Of a stretch of 64,000 nt of DNA, positions 54,373 through 62,522 are shown piece after piece; the first letter of the stretch is position 1; each line of letters begins with the position of its first letter. The stretch lies in contig JAKLJX010000005.1 of the NCBI GenBank assembly GCA_023150945.1, positions 202,629-266,628 on the forward strand, in the 5' to 3' direction. Under the pieces are notes generated by a model. It did not search any database, had not been told where the DNA came from, and was given only the letters and a program-made list of their open reading frames with translations. Made by a program: the position numbers and the translations under genes. This DNA comes from a bacterium (lineage in GTDB: Bacteria; Zhuqueibacterota; Zhuqueibacteria; Zhuqueibacterales; Zhuqueibacteraceae).

Positions 54373-54487
54373 TCACTTTTTCCCTGATTTCGGTGTCACG
54401 CTCAGAATCTTCTTCAACTGAACTTCATCCACCCTCAGCAAGTCCACCTGCGGCAGGCGCGGTGTCAGCACAGCCCAATTCGGATCG
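54373..54487 (-). pseudogene. Duplicated 3' fragment of the DUF1028 gene
   Basis: Positions 54388-54487 match 55420-55519 at 98 of 100 bases, with an offset of 1032 bp and the same orientation. The fragment encodes the last 35 or so residues (PNWAVLTPRLPQVDLL...) and then diverges to a new ending, SGKK-stop. The two copies flank the toxin-antitoxin pair, so the module lies between direct repeats. Confidence 0.9.
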
Positions 54488-54494
54488 ACGCCAT

Positions 54495-54863
54495 TTATGA
54501 CCGATGAATCGAGATCCGTAACGCATAAGCCCAGGCATTCTCCATCTCCTCTCGCTTGCTATCCGGCAGTCTACCCAAACGGCGAGTGATGAGATAGCGC
54601 TCGATGGTTGCAATCTTGTCCAATCGAATCACCGAATCGATCTTCAAACCGGTTTGTTGGAACTCCGGTTCAGAGCTTGCGAGAAGAAGAGAGCTGGGAG
54701 GCGGGCTGGCAGGAATTTGGCTGCTGATGAAAGCCAGGATGACATCCCCCAGATCTGTATTCTCATTGAGCATGAGCGCGGGTCGCCGTTTTTGCAGGGA
54801 AAGGTCGGCATAGGGAAAAGCGGCCAAAACAATATCGCCACGCGCCAGCGGCACAAGGTTCAT
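54495..54863 (-). CDS. PemK/MazF family toxin
   Basis: A 122-residue predicted ribosome-independent mRNA endonuclease of the PemK/MazF superfamily. The SH3-like barrel landmarks are PLARGDIVLAAFPYADL at the N-terminus (the GDIVxxxFP signature), KRRPALMLNE with the conserved RPALV-type strand, and IDSVIRLDKIATIER in the C-terminal strand (SVIrldqi pattern). GGAG lies eight bases before the ATG, and the start overlaps the antitoxin stop by four bases, as in coupled type II modules. The toxin looks full length. The downstream base sequence is a copied fragment of the DUF1028 gene, so this module sits in a rearranged spot. Confidence 0.88.
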   Translation of the reverse strand: MNLVPLARGDIVLAAFPYADLSLQKRRPALMLNENTDLGDVILAFISSQIPASPPPSSLLLASSEPEFQQTGLKIDSVIRLDKIATIERYLITRRLGRLPDSKREEMENAWAYALRISIHRS

Positions 54864-55123
54864 ACCGCTTCTCCATCAGCATCCGTATAGAGATCGGGTT
54901 CATCCCTGAGCCAATCGAAAGCACCGCCGAACACAGCGATTTGTGTCATTTCTTTGGCGCTCAGTTCTTCGCGGCCGGCGAGGGCTTGTTCGGAAAATTC
55001 GATGGGCGCCGCGGCGGAAGCGGCACGGCGACGCAATTCCTGAAATTGATCGATGGGCAGGATGACTTCCACAATTTTCCCGGAAGCGTCGTAAACGTAC
55101 TTGCCATTGATGACCAGAGACAT
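54860..55123 (-). CDS. Antitoxin partner of the PemK-type toxin
   Basis: An 87-residue protein. The ATG at 55123 has GAGG seven bases upstream; the frame continues to 55234 without coding character. The N-terminal half, INGKYVYDASGKIVEVILPIDQFQEL, resembles Phd/YefM-type or DUF2281-like antitoxin folds (a strand-helix unit with LP-x-x-x-F). The acidic C-terminal half (DEPDLYTDADGEAV) is probably the flexible toxin-binding arm. The four-base overlap with the toxin gene and the order antitoxin-then-toxin fit a classic self-repressing type II operon. The family name is not certain. Confidence 0.8.
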   Translation of the reverse strand: MSLVINGKYVYDASGKIVEVILPIDQFQELRRRAASAAAPIEFSEQALAGREELSAKEMTQIAVFGGAFDWLRDEPDLYTDADGEAV

Positions 55124-55404
55124 GATGTGCCTCATTTCACCCTGTTTTTGTGTAACGCAGTCTGCCAGACTGCAAACGAACCAAGCTGGAAAAGAGCTTC
55201 GCGGTCGCATTGGTTTTTCCAGAGTAGTCCGCATTTAGAGAATGGCCCCCGGCACTTCGGCTAGAATGCGAGGTCGGGGGGCGCAGTCACTCGAATTCTT
55301 GGTCCTGGGTTTCACCTCGACGTGCGGGCAAAGATACTCTCTTTTGTCGAGAGATTCAAGTGTGGCAATGCCAACCATCGGGCCGCAATAACGGCGATGG
55401 GTTA

Positions 55405-56406
55405 CTATTCTCCCTTCGGTTTCGGTGTCACGCTCAGAATCTTCTTCAACTGAACTTCATCCACTTTCAGCAAGTCCACCTGCGGCAGGCGCGGTGTCAG
55501 CACAGCCCAATTCGGATCGCCGGCAATGACTTTTTGGAACAGCGGCAACGAGTCGTCGAGGCGGCCGGCGTTGACGAGCGCAACCGCGGTCCAATAAGCC
55601 ATTTCGAGATTGTCGGGCATCATCTTCTGTGCGGCGCCGTATTCCGCCAGCGCCTTGGCCATGTCGTTGTGTTCGACCGCGAGATCGCCGGCATTCATGT
55701 GTTGATAAGCGCGAAGGACGTGCACCAGGCGCCGCAATTCCTTGAGCGGCTCGGGGTGATCTTCGACGCGCAGGTCCATGATGCGATCCGCCCACGGCCG
55801 GCCGGTATTGGTTCCGCTCACGATCAGAATCGCGGCGGATTGTTTGCCGCGAATGTCGCCGCCTACGGCCTGCGCGGCATCGAGCGCAGCGAGCATTTTG
55901 CCGGCCAGATCGCCGCTGGTGTTCTGATACGCTGCGGCCATGGCCGGCCAGACTTTTTCATTCAACATGAGATTGGCCTGCACGGAAAAATTCTCCCCTA
56001 CGAAGTGCCCGGCCGCGGGAATGCACTTGCTGCCGGTGTGCGCGGCCACATTGCCCTGCGCGTCGATCATCGCGACCTGGCGCACGGCCTCGCCGGGATC
56101 AGCAGCGAGCACCGCAGCCAATGCCTGTTTCGCGGTTTTGCCGGCGCGCATGAGTTGCAGGCCGAGCGGACCGTAAGCGGGATCGACGAACGATTGCGTC
56201 GCCACCGCGCCCACGCCGGCCTCGGCCCAGGTGACCAGCGCGCCGACCGAGAACCAATGCGATTGCACGGCGACGCCCATTTCTCCGGTTTGCGGATCGC
56301 GGGCGACGATGGAGTAGGTGTGCACGGGGCGCAATGATTCCTGGGCAGGAACTGCAGCAGCCACAAGCCCAAGCGCGAAAAGCGAGAGGGGAAGACGTTG
56401 CAGCAT
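55405..56406 (-). CDS. DUF1028 domain-containing secreted protein
   Basis: A 333-residue exported protein. AGGAG precedes the ATG at 56406, and the signal peptide ends near VPAQE; the upstream frame to 56484 lacks such features. The DUF1028 domain (residues about 28-235; TYSIVARDPQTGEMGVAVQS, GVGAVATQSF, GPLGLQLMRAG) has an Ntn-hydrolase-like pattern in family descriptions, with no established substrate. Residues about 240-300 show a TPR-like helical pair (NDMAKALAEYGAAQKMMPDN, AVALVNAGRLDDSLPLFQK). The 3' end of this gene is duplicated 1032 bp away on the far side of the toxin-antitoxin module. Confidence 0.87.
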   Translation of the reverse strand: MLQRLPLSLFALGLVAAAVPAQESLRPVHTYSIVARDPQTGEMGVAVQSHWFSVGALVTWAEAGVGAVATQSFVDPAYGPLGLQLMRAGKTAKQALAAVLAADPGEAVRQVAMIDAQGNVAAHTGSKCIPAAGHFVGENFSVQANLMLNEKVWPAMAAAYQNTSGDLAGKMLAALDAAQAVGGDIRGKQSAAILIVSGTNTGRPWADRIMDLRVEDHPEPLKELRRLVHVLRAYQHMNAGDLAVEHNDMAKALAEYGAAQKMMPDNLEMAYWTAVALVNAGRLDDSLPLFQKVIAGDPNWAVLTPRLPQVDLLKVDEVQLKKILSVTPKPKGE

Positions 56407-56642
56407 GATGGTCTCCTCTTCATCATTGAAAGAATTTGAGCAAAGATGCCAAACCGCAAAGGTCCGCAAAGATCTCTGCCTCATTTGTTGTCTTTATTCT
56501 GTCTCTTGTTCCGTAGGGATTCTTGGTCCATCGAACTCGCAGCGAGAGCCTGACCGTCTTTGCAGGGCTCCGGCGGGAGGAAATTCAGCGCAGCGAATAG
56601 CACAGCAGGCAAGGCATTTCAAATGCGGCCCCGCACTTCCCC

Positions 56643-57785
56643 TTACCTTTCAAAAATCTCCTTCGCAATAATCAATCGCTGAATCTGGCTGGTGCCTTCA
56701 TAGATCTGAAAAATTTTGGCATCGCGCATGAGTTTTTCGGCGGGATATTCGCGCGAGAAGCCGTAGCCGCCGAAAACCTGCACGGCATCGGTGGCCACGC
56801 GCATGGCGGTGTCCGCGGCGAAGCATTTGGCGTACGCGGCCTGCAGGGTGTTGCGTTTGCCCTGATCGATGGTCCACGCGGCCAGCCAGGTGAGCAAGCG
56901 GCTGGCTTCGATGTCTTTGGCCATGTCCGCGATCATGAAGCTGATGCCCTCATGCGCTGCGATGGGCACGCCGAAGGTCCTGCGTTCCTTTGCGTAGCTC
57001 GCGGCGTGTTCCAGCGCGGCGCGCGCCAAACCGACCGCCATGGCGGCCACCACCGGCCGGGAATGATCGAACGCAGCCATGGCGGCTTTCCAGCCGTCGC
57101 CCTCCTTGCCGAGCATGTTGGCGGCCGGCACTTTCACCTCTTCAAAACTCACGCCGCGCGTGTCCGAGCAACGTTGCCCCAGCTTGGGTTCGTGCTTGCC
57201 GATTTTCACGCCGGGCGTGTCCGCCGGTACGATGAAGCCGCTGATGCCTTTGTAGCTTTTGGCGGGATCGGTGTAGGCAATCACAAAAAACCAGCGGGCG
57301 TGGCCGGCGTTGGTGATCCACATCTTCTGCCCGTTGAGCACGTAGTCGGTGCCGGTTTTTTTTGCGGTGGTTTTGATCGCCTGCACGTCGCTGCCGGCGC
57401 CGGGTTCGGTGACGGCATAGGAACAGAAGGCAAACTCCTCGGTGAGCGGCGTGAGAAATCTCTTCTTCTGATCGTCATTGCCGGCAACGATGACGGGCGC
57501 GATGGCGAGGGTGTTGCAGATCATGGTCGTGCCCACGCCGGTGCAGCCCCAGCCGATCTCTTCGGAGATCAGGCATTCCTCCAGCACGCCCAAGCCCATG
57601 CCGCCAAATTCTTTGGGAATGTGCACGTTCATCAAACCGAGCTCCCAGCCCTTCCGGCAAACGGCTGCGGGGAATTCTTCCTGCTCGTCGAGGTGCGCGG
57701 CCACGGGGCGGATTTCGTTTTGCGCGAATTCATGCGCGAGTTCGCGGAACTGCTGCTGTTCTTCGGAGAGGGAGAAGTTGATCAT
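56643..57785 (-). CDS. Acyl-CoA dehydrogenase (medium/short-chain type)
   Basis: A 380-residue FAD acyl-CoA dehydrogenase of normal length. Landmarks: SLSEEQQQFRELAHEFA at the N-terminus, the FAD/substrate segment CSYAVTEPGAGSDVQAI, KMWITNAGHARWF, RRTFGVPIAAHEGISFM, QVFGGYGFSREYPAEKLMRDAKI, and the catalytic Glu in IYEGTSQIQRLIIAKEI. All match butyryl- or medium-chain acyl-CoA dehydrogenases. It would catalyse the first step of beta-oxidation with electron transfer to ETF. AGGA stands upstream of the ATG. It shares the strand with the long-form dehydrogenase and with the hydratase/isomerase at 60339. Confidence 0.95.
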   Translation of the reverse strand: MINFSLSEEQQQFRELAHEFAQNEIRPVAAHLDEQEEFPAAVCRKGWELGLMNVHIPKEFGGMGLGVLEECLISEEIGWGCTGVGTTMICNTLAIAPVIVAGNDDQKKRFLTPLTEEFAFCSYAVTEPGAGSDVQAIKTTAKKTGTDYVLNGQKMWITNAGHARWFFVIAYTDPAKSYKGISGFIVPADTPGVKIGKHEPKLGQRCSDTRGVSFEEVKVPAANMLGKEGDGWKAAMAAFDHSRPVVAAMAVGLARAALEHAASYAKERRTFGVPIAAHEGISFMIADMAKDIEASRLLTWLAAWTIDQGKRNTLQAAYAKCFAADTAMRVATDAVQVFGGYGFSREYPAEKLMRDAKIFQIYEGTSQIQRLIIAKEIFER

Positions 57786-57833
57786 GGCAATGTTCCTGCA
57801 TTTTTCGTGGTAAGCAGCGTCAGATCAGTCGCT

Positions 57834-58829
57834 TCATGAAACCGGTATGCCGCAGCGCGCAGCAATTTTGAACGCCATGGCTTTGAAATCGAGATAGCAA
57901 TCCTGCACCGCCTTGGCATGCGCGCCGATGGCGCCGTCAGCGGGCCGGAGAAAAAACATCGGCTTTCTTGCTTCCATAGCCATCGGCATCAGGCTGCGAT
58001 AATGCTTGAGCAGATGGAGGCAGTGAGGATCATTTTCAGCCCTGGCCCCGACTGTAGTTGCGGCCGATTCTTCCAGAACATGAATTCGGTACTCCAGGGG
58101 AATACGACTCAGCCAGCGAGAGTAGGATTTAACCGGCCGGTCCAGCCGGATGGCATGTTGCTGAATCACGTATCCTGACATCTCCATGCTGTGAACCGGC
58201 AATTGCAGTTCTGGCTCGGGATTTTTTTTCAGCCGTTCCTGCCATTCTTGCCGCCAGCGCCGCAGCGTCGGGCCCAGGTTGCGCAGCCCCTGCAGGGAAA
58301 ACAGATCGGGCACCAACGGCACGACGACATATTGCGCAGCGGTGAGAACCGCCCGATTGATGGCGCCCAAATTCGGGCCAATATCAAGCAAAACCAGCTC
58401 AGCTTCCCGCGTCTGCGCTGCCTGCAGCAGCACGCGATGGAAAGCGGAAATGATGCGAAAGGCAGACTCATCTCCATCGAGGCAGCGCGGCCAGGCGTCC
58501 GAGAGCTTGTCCTCAAACAAGGACAGGCCAAGATCACCTACCACCACCCCAATATTGTCTGCCACCTCCTCCACGTGCGGGACGGCAATATCTCCCGTCC
58601 CTCTGAGGATTGGCCTGATGGTTCCCAGAATGCTGAGCGGATGTTCGCCTTCCGGCCACAGCTCCTCGAGGCGGTCCTCTTCCAGGAACATGGAAGTCAA
58701 ATTCGCCTGGGGGTCGAAATCTGCGGCCAAAACTCTCACGCCGCGATCGGCAAACATCCAGGCGAGATGGTAGGTCAAAGATGTCTTCCCCACGCCGCCC
58801 TTGTTGTTGAAGAAAACAATGGTCGTCAT
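57834..58829 (-). CDS. ParA-family ATPase paired with an AlbA_2 protein
   Basis: A 331-residue SIMIBI ATPase. The deviant Walker A KGGVGKTS starts at residue 10, followed by the A' segment LAADFDPQANLT and the Walker B-like LVLLDIGPNLG, as in ParA/Soj. The C-terminal 130 residues (GYVIQQHAIRLDRPVKSYSRW onward) are unlike partitioning ATPases and may be a partner-specific module. No ParB or parS-like site is nearby; instead the start overlaps the stop of an AlbA_2/ATP-binding gene by four bases, so this is not a standard partition operon. A chromosomal regulatory or defence role is possible. The pair sits between the two acyl-CoA enzyme genes without relation to them. Confidence 0.87.
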   Translation of the reverse strand: MTTIVFFNNKGGVGKTSLTYHLAWMFADRGVRVLAADFDPQANLTSMFLEEDRLEELWPEGEHPLSILGTIRPILRGTGDIAVPHVEEVADNIGVVVGDLGLSLFEDKLSDAWPRCLDGDESAFRIISAFHRVLLQAAQTREAELVLLDIGPNLGAINRAVLTAAQYVVVPLVPDLFSLQGLRNLGPTLRRWRQEWQERLKKNPEPELQLPVHSMEMSGYVIQQHAIRLDRPVKSYSRWLSRIPLEYRIHVLEESAATTVGARAENDPHCLHLLKHYRSLMPMAMEARKPMFFLRPADGAIGAHAKAVQDCYLDFKAMAFKIAARCGIPVS

Positions 58830-60016
58830 GGCCGTTTCCGAATGGTGACGAGTACGCGAGTCGGATCAAAATGAAATTCCGGCTCGGGATTGCCGTTTTG
58901 CCGCAGTTCTTTCCTGGCCAGGGGAATGCCCAGACCGAAGCGTTGTACAAAACCCAGAACCTTCATGGCCTCCGCCAACAAAGGGTTGCGATAGTCCGTT
59001 ACGCCTGGCTGACCAAAATTCCGTTCGTTAACATTGCCATAGAGCCCGCCGGGACTGTGGATTTCAATGCGGTCTGTGAACCAATGGACTCGCACGGGCG
59101 CGCTGGTGGATTCATAGGACCGATGCAGCAAGGCATTGCGGGTGATTTGCTGCAGGGCCACCATGGGATAGTCTGGCTGCTTGGTCTCTGTTGACCCGCT
59201 GCGCACATCAGACGTCGTGGAGATATTGGCGGCTAATACCTCGTCAAGGCGCCGAATCAGGTCTTCCAAGGGGCCCGTCAGTTCAACTTGGTGTCGTATG
59301 GCGTCGGTCAGTTCGGTGCCGTCCAGCCGCAGGAATTGCAGATATGCTCCTGGAAGCCAACGAAGATGATCTTTGCCAAAGACGATCATGGCGGCGACAT
59401 TTGGAACTAGATGCCGGTCGAGAAATCGCAATGAGGCCAACTGTTCTTCGATCAAACGTTGATTCTCGGCAAGCACTTCAGGAGATACCGCCGCAGGTAG
59501 ATAATGAATTCGAAAGTACTCGAGATCGAGGTCCTCGCTGGTTGCGCCAATCACCGGCTGTTGATCGAACCACAGGATGCCGGCGCGTCGCTTCTCCATC
59601 AATCTTCTTTCCTCTTCCAGGCTTGCCTGGGCGAGGCGCGGTCCCACGCGTATCCAAACCCTGCCATTGTAGCGAACCGGCGGGTAGTCGGCCGGTTGCA
59701 CTTCGACGACGGCAATTTCACAACCTGCTAGCACCTTCTTTTGGACGGTCATGCTGGGAAAAGGCAGAATATTGCCATCCGATCTCATGTCCGCAATTGT
59801 GCGCAGCAACTCGTCCGTGATCGCAAGTTTGGAGCAACTGCCGTCGTCATTGACCCCGATGAAGATGACACCAGGAAGACACGAATTCGGCAAATCATTG
59901 GCGAAGGCGCAGATCGCCTGCCGGATCTTGCTGCGATCGCTGAGAGAGGCCTTTCGCTCCACCCGGTCCGATTCTACATCGGTCAGGAGAGCCTGCAACT
60001 CCTGGTCGGTTATCAT
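58826..60016 (-). CDS. AlbA_2 (Schlafen-like) domain protein with RecG-like/GHKL C-terminus
   Basis: A 396-residue protein. Residues about 10-130 form the AlbA_2 domain (VERKASLSDRSKIRQAICAFAN, LPGVIFIGVNDDG, NGRVWIRVGPRLAQAS). The C-terminal region has the ATP-binding pattern found in RecG-like regulators: ALQQITRNALLHRSYE (N-box-like), DRIEIHSPGGLYG and RNPLLAEAMKVLGFVQRFGLGIPLARKEL. Such proteins are usually described as transcriptional regulators or ATP-dependent nucleic-acid-binding factors, and Schlafen-related members include nucleases. The partner is a ParA-like ATPase translated from the overlapping ATGA. Defence or stress response is my inference from the combination. Confidence 0.85.
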   Translation of the reverse strand: MITDQELQALLTDVESDRVERKASLSDRSKIRQAICAFANDLPNSCLPGVIFIGVNDDGSCSKLAITDELLRTIADMRSDGNILPFPSMTVQKKVLAGCEIAVVEVQPADYPPVRYNGRVWIRVGPRLAQASLEEERRLMEKRRAGILWFDQQPVIGATSEDLDLEYFRIHYLPAAVSPEVLAENQRLIEEQLASLRFLDRHLVPNVAAMIVFGKDHLRWLPGAYLQFLRLDGTELTDAIRHQVELTGPLEDLIRRLDEVLAANISTTSDVRSGSTETKQPDYPMVALQQITRNALLHRSYESTSAPVRVHWFTDRIEIHSPGGLYGNVNERNFGQPGVTDYRNPLLAEAMKVLGFVQRFGLGIPLARKELRQNGNPEPEFHFDPTRVLVTIRKRP

Positions 60017-60255
60017 ATCTGCCTATCCAGATTGAAAAAGTGCTACGACAATCATGCGTTCCGCGGCCGAACATCAGATAGTGCTTGTCTAAAGATGTTC
60101 CGACCTCGGATCAGCCGGAACCCAACAATTCGATAAGATTCCGCCGTTTCCGTCCATCAAATTCTCAGTGCGTTGTTGCTCTGCCATGTGTGAGCCTTCA
60201 TTGGGCCATGGCATACGGGCGAATCTTGTGACGCACGAGGAGCTATGCCTAATTC

Positions 60256-60310
60256 GTGTCCGTCCAAAAACATCATCGCCCGGACGGTTTTTTCCTTTCC
60301 GGACAGACAC
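60256..60310. repeat. Short inverted-repeat element related to the 27054 element
   Basis: GTGTCCGTCC at 60256-60265 is followed by GGACAGACAC at 60301-60310, an inverted match with one difference. The left end (AATTCGTGTCCGTCC) is the same as the inverted right end of the 27054-27196 element. It lies in the 322-bp spacer at 60017-60338, which otherwise holds no gene. Confidence 0.5.
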
Positions 60311-60338
60311 CAATTCTTCAAAAGATCACTGCGGGATG

Positions 60339-61112
60339 TCATTTCCGCGCAGCCAGAAATCCTGCAATCGCCTGCGCGGCTTCAGCGGATTCAAAACACA
60401 AACCCTGCGCGTAGATCTCATACTTGAGCATGGCCTCGAGCGATTGCCCGAGGGTTTGCGCCAGGCCCTTCTTGAGCAAGCGCAGCACCAGCCGGGATTT
60501 CCCGGCAAGCGACTGCGCCAGCCGCAACGCCGCGGGCAGCAGTTCTTCGTCCGGCAAAACCTGATTCACGATTCCCAATCGCAATGCTTCTTCGGCGGCA
60601 ATCATCTCGCCGGACATGAGCAGCTCTGCGGCCTTGGCGGTTCCCACCAGGCGCGGCAAGAAATAGGTGCAGCCGAGATCCGGATGCAGACCGAGTCGAA
60701 TGAACGGAAACCCGAGGCGGGCGCCCGCAGCCATCAAGCGCAGATCACAAGCCAGGGCCAGGCTCGCGCCGCCACCCGCGGCGGCGCCGTTGATCGCGGC
60801 GATGACCGGTTTCTCTGCCGCGTGAATCATTTCCACGGCTTCGCTGCCGGTCATCACCAGCACGCGGCCCTGATCGATGTCTTTGGCGGCGGCGAGTTGT
60901 TCCAGGTAGTTGACCTCCGCGCCGGCGCAAAAGCCGCGGCCGTTGCCGGTCAATATCACCACGGCGACGTTGTCATCCTCCAGCAGCTCGCGCAGCGCCA
61001 CTGGAATTTCCTGCACCATCCTGGCTTCGAAGGCGTTCAGCCGCGCCGGCCGGTTCAAGCGCAGAATGCCGGCGCCGTTGTGCTTTTCAAGGAGCAGAAA
61101 TTGGTAATCCAT
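60339..61112 (-). CDS. Enoyl-CoA hydratase/isomerase family protein (PaaG-like)
   Basis: A 257-residue crotonase-fold enzyme. The ATG at 61112 has GGAGAG eight bases upstream. The oxyanion-hole motifs are GNGRGFCAGAEV and INGAAAGGGASLALACD. The segment FIRLGLHPDLGCTYFLPRLVG carries an Asp where crotonases have the second catalytic Glu-containing helix, which resembles the isomerase branch (PaaG/enoyl-CoA isomerase) rather than classical hydratase. It may therefore shift double bonds in acyl-CoA or act in ring-opened aromatic acyl-CoA metabolism; which of these is unclear. It is co-directional with both acyl-CoA dehydrogenases but separated from them by unrelated genes. Confidence 0.88.
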   Translation of the reverse strand: MDYQFLLLEKHNGAGILRLNRPARLNAFEARMVQEIPVALRELLEDDNVAVVILTGNGRGFCAGAEVNYLEQLAAAKDIDQGRVLVMTGSEAVEMIHAAEKPVIAAINGAAAGGGASLALACDLRLMAAGARLGFPFIRLGLHPDLGCTYFLPRLVGTAKAAELLMSGEMIAAEEALRLGIVNQVLPDEELLPAALRLAQSLAGKSRLVLRLLKKGLAQTLGQSLEAMLKYEIYAQGLCFESAEAAQAIAGFLAARK

Positions 61113-61173
61113 GGAAGAGACTCTCCAACTTGCCGTGCCCGCCCTCCGCTCAGGCACCGCAGGCATGCGGCGC

Positions 61174-62481
61174 TCAGTCGTTTTTGTAAACCACGCCCTC
61201 TTTCATCACAAAGACAACATGCTGCAAGGCTTTGATGTCCTGCAACGGATTCGCCGCGACCGCAATCACGTCCGCGATTTTGCCGGCTTCGAGCGTGCCG
61301 AGATCATCGAGGCGGCCGAGCAGTTTGGCGGCATGATAGGTGGCGGATTTGATCGCCGCCATCGGCGGCATGCCGGCTTCCACCATGTATTGGAACTCGA
61401 CGGCATTGCGGCCGTGGCGGAACACACCGGCATCGGTGCCGAACGCAATCGGCACCCCTGCTTTCCAGGCTTTGGCAAAAGTCTGCTGAATCACCGGGCC
61501 CACCGCCAGCGCCTTGGGCACGACCACGGCACTGTAGTAGCCCTCGATTTGCGCGGAATCGGCGACGGATTTTCCCGCGGTGATGGTCGGCACCAAGTAG
61601 GTGCCGTGCTGTTTCATCAGCGCCAATGCTTCGTCATCAAGATAGGTGCCGTGTTCGATGGAAGCCACGCCGGCGCGGATCGCACGCTTGGCGCCCTCGG
61701 CGCCGTGGGCATGCGCGGCCACCTTGCGGCCGAAATCCGCCGCGGTTTGCACAATCGCGCGAATCTCCTCTTCGGTGAATTGCGGATTGTCGGCGTTGCC
61801 GGAGAGCGACAGCACGCCGGCGGTGGCAGTGATCTTGACCCAATCCGCGCCGCGCTTGATCACCAACAATGCCGCCTGGCGGCCGCCCGCCACGCCATTG
61901 ATCACGCCCTGCTCGATGCCCGGCACGCCGAGAAGGTCTTCACGATAGCCGTTGGTGGGATCGGCATGGCCGCCCATCACTGCCAGGCTCTTGCCGGCCA
62001 CCAGCATGCGCGGACCGATGAGATCACCGCGATTGACTGCATCGCGCAGCGCCAGATCGACGCCTTCGCCGGCACCCAAATCGCGCACGGTCGTGAAACC
62101 CGCCAGCAGAGTCTGTTTCAAATAGGGCGTTGCTGCCAGCGCTTGATCGGCGGGATAGAGTTGGAAGCGCTTGAGGTAGCCGCCTTTTTCGGTTTGTCCG
62201 GCAAGATGTGTGTGCATATCCATCAAGCCGGGCAGCACGAATTTATCCTTGAGATCGATGACGGTATCGTTGCCTTGCGCGGGGAGGAAGCCTTTTTCCA
62301 ATGCGCGGAGGTGGCCCGCAGTGATGACGAGGGTGATATTGCTCAGCGGTTGCTCGGAGATGCCATCCAGCAGCGTACCGGCGTGAATGAGCGTGCGTTG
62401 CGCCAGCGCCGGTCCGGCGCACACGAACAGCAACACGAGCAGGTTGATGACTGGCTGCCACCGCGCATGTGAACTGGGCAT
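61174..62481 (-). CDS. Exported metal-dependent amidohydrolase (prolidase/imidazolonepropionase-like)
   Basis: A 435-residue enzyme. GGAGGA precedes the ATG, and residues 1-27 are a signal peptide (LLVLLFVCAGPALAQ). The TIM-barrel metal site is intact: HxH in MDMHTHLAG, the bridging Lys in ADWVKITATAGV, His in KVAAHAHGAEG and ASIEHGTYL, and the final Asp in PIAFGTDAGVF. The family includes Xaa-Pro dipeptidases and other amidohydrolases, often annotated as imidazolonepropionase-like. A periplasmic peptidase or amide hydrolase is the best guess. The start lies 41 bp after the stop of the barrel protein gene on the same strand, so they may share a transcript. Confidence 0.9.
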   Translation of the reverse strand: MPSSHARWQPVINLLVLLFVCAGPALAQRTLIHAGTLLDGISEQPLSNITLVITAGHLRALEKGFLPAQGNDTVIDLKDKFVLPGLMDMHTHLAGQTEKGGYLKRFQLYPADQALAATPYLKQTLLAGFTTVRDLGAGEGVDLALRDAVNRGDLIGPRMLVAGKSLAVMGGHADPTNGYREDLLGVPGIEQGVINGVAGGRQAALLVIKRGADWVKITATAGVLSLSGNADNPQFTEEEIRAIVQTAADFGRKVAAHAHGAEGAKRAIRAGVASIEHGTYLDDEALALMKQHGTYLVPTITAGKSVADSAQIEGYYSAVVVPKALAVGPVIQQTFAKAWKAGVPIAFGTDAGVFRHGRNAVEFQYMVEAGMPPMAAIKSATYHAAKLLGRLDDLGTLEAGKIADVIAVAANPLQDIKALQHVVFVMKEGVVYKND

Positions 62482-62522
62482 TAACTTCCTCCGTGGTTGA
62501 AGTGAAAGGCCAAGCGGCGGCT

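Noticed and set aside
53938-54387. 149-codon plus-strand frame
   Set aside because: It is opposite the YgiT remnant and the DUF1028 fragment, both of which have recognisable sequence on the minus strand.
57834-58829. Plasmid or chromosome partition locus
   Set aside because: There is a ParA-like ATPase but no ParB, no parS-like palindromes and no replication gene nearby.
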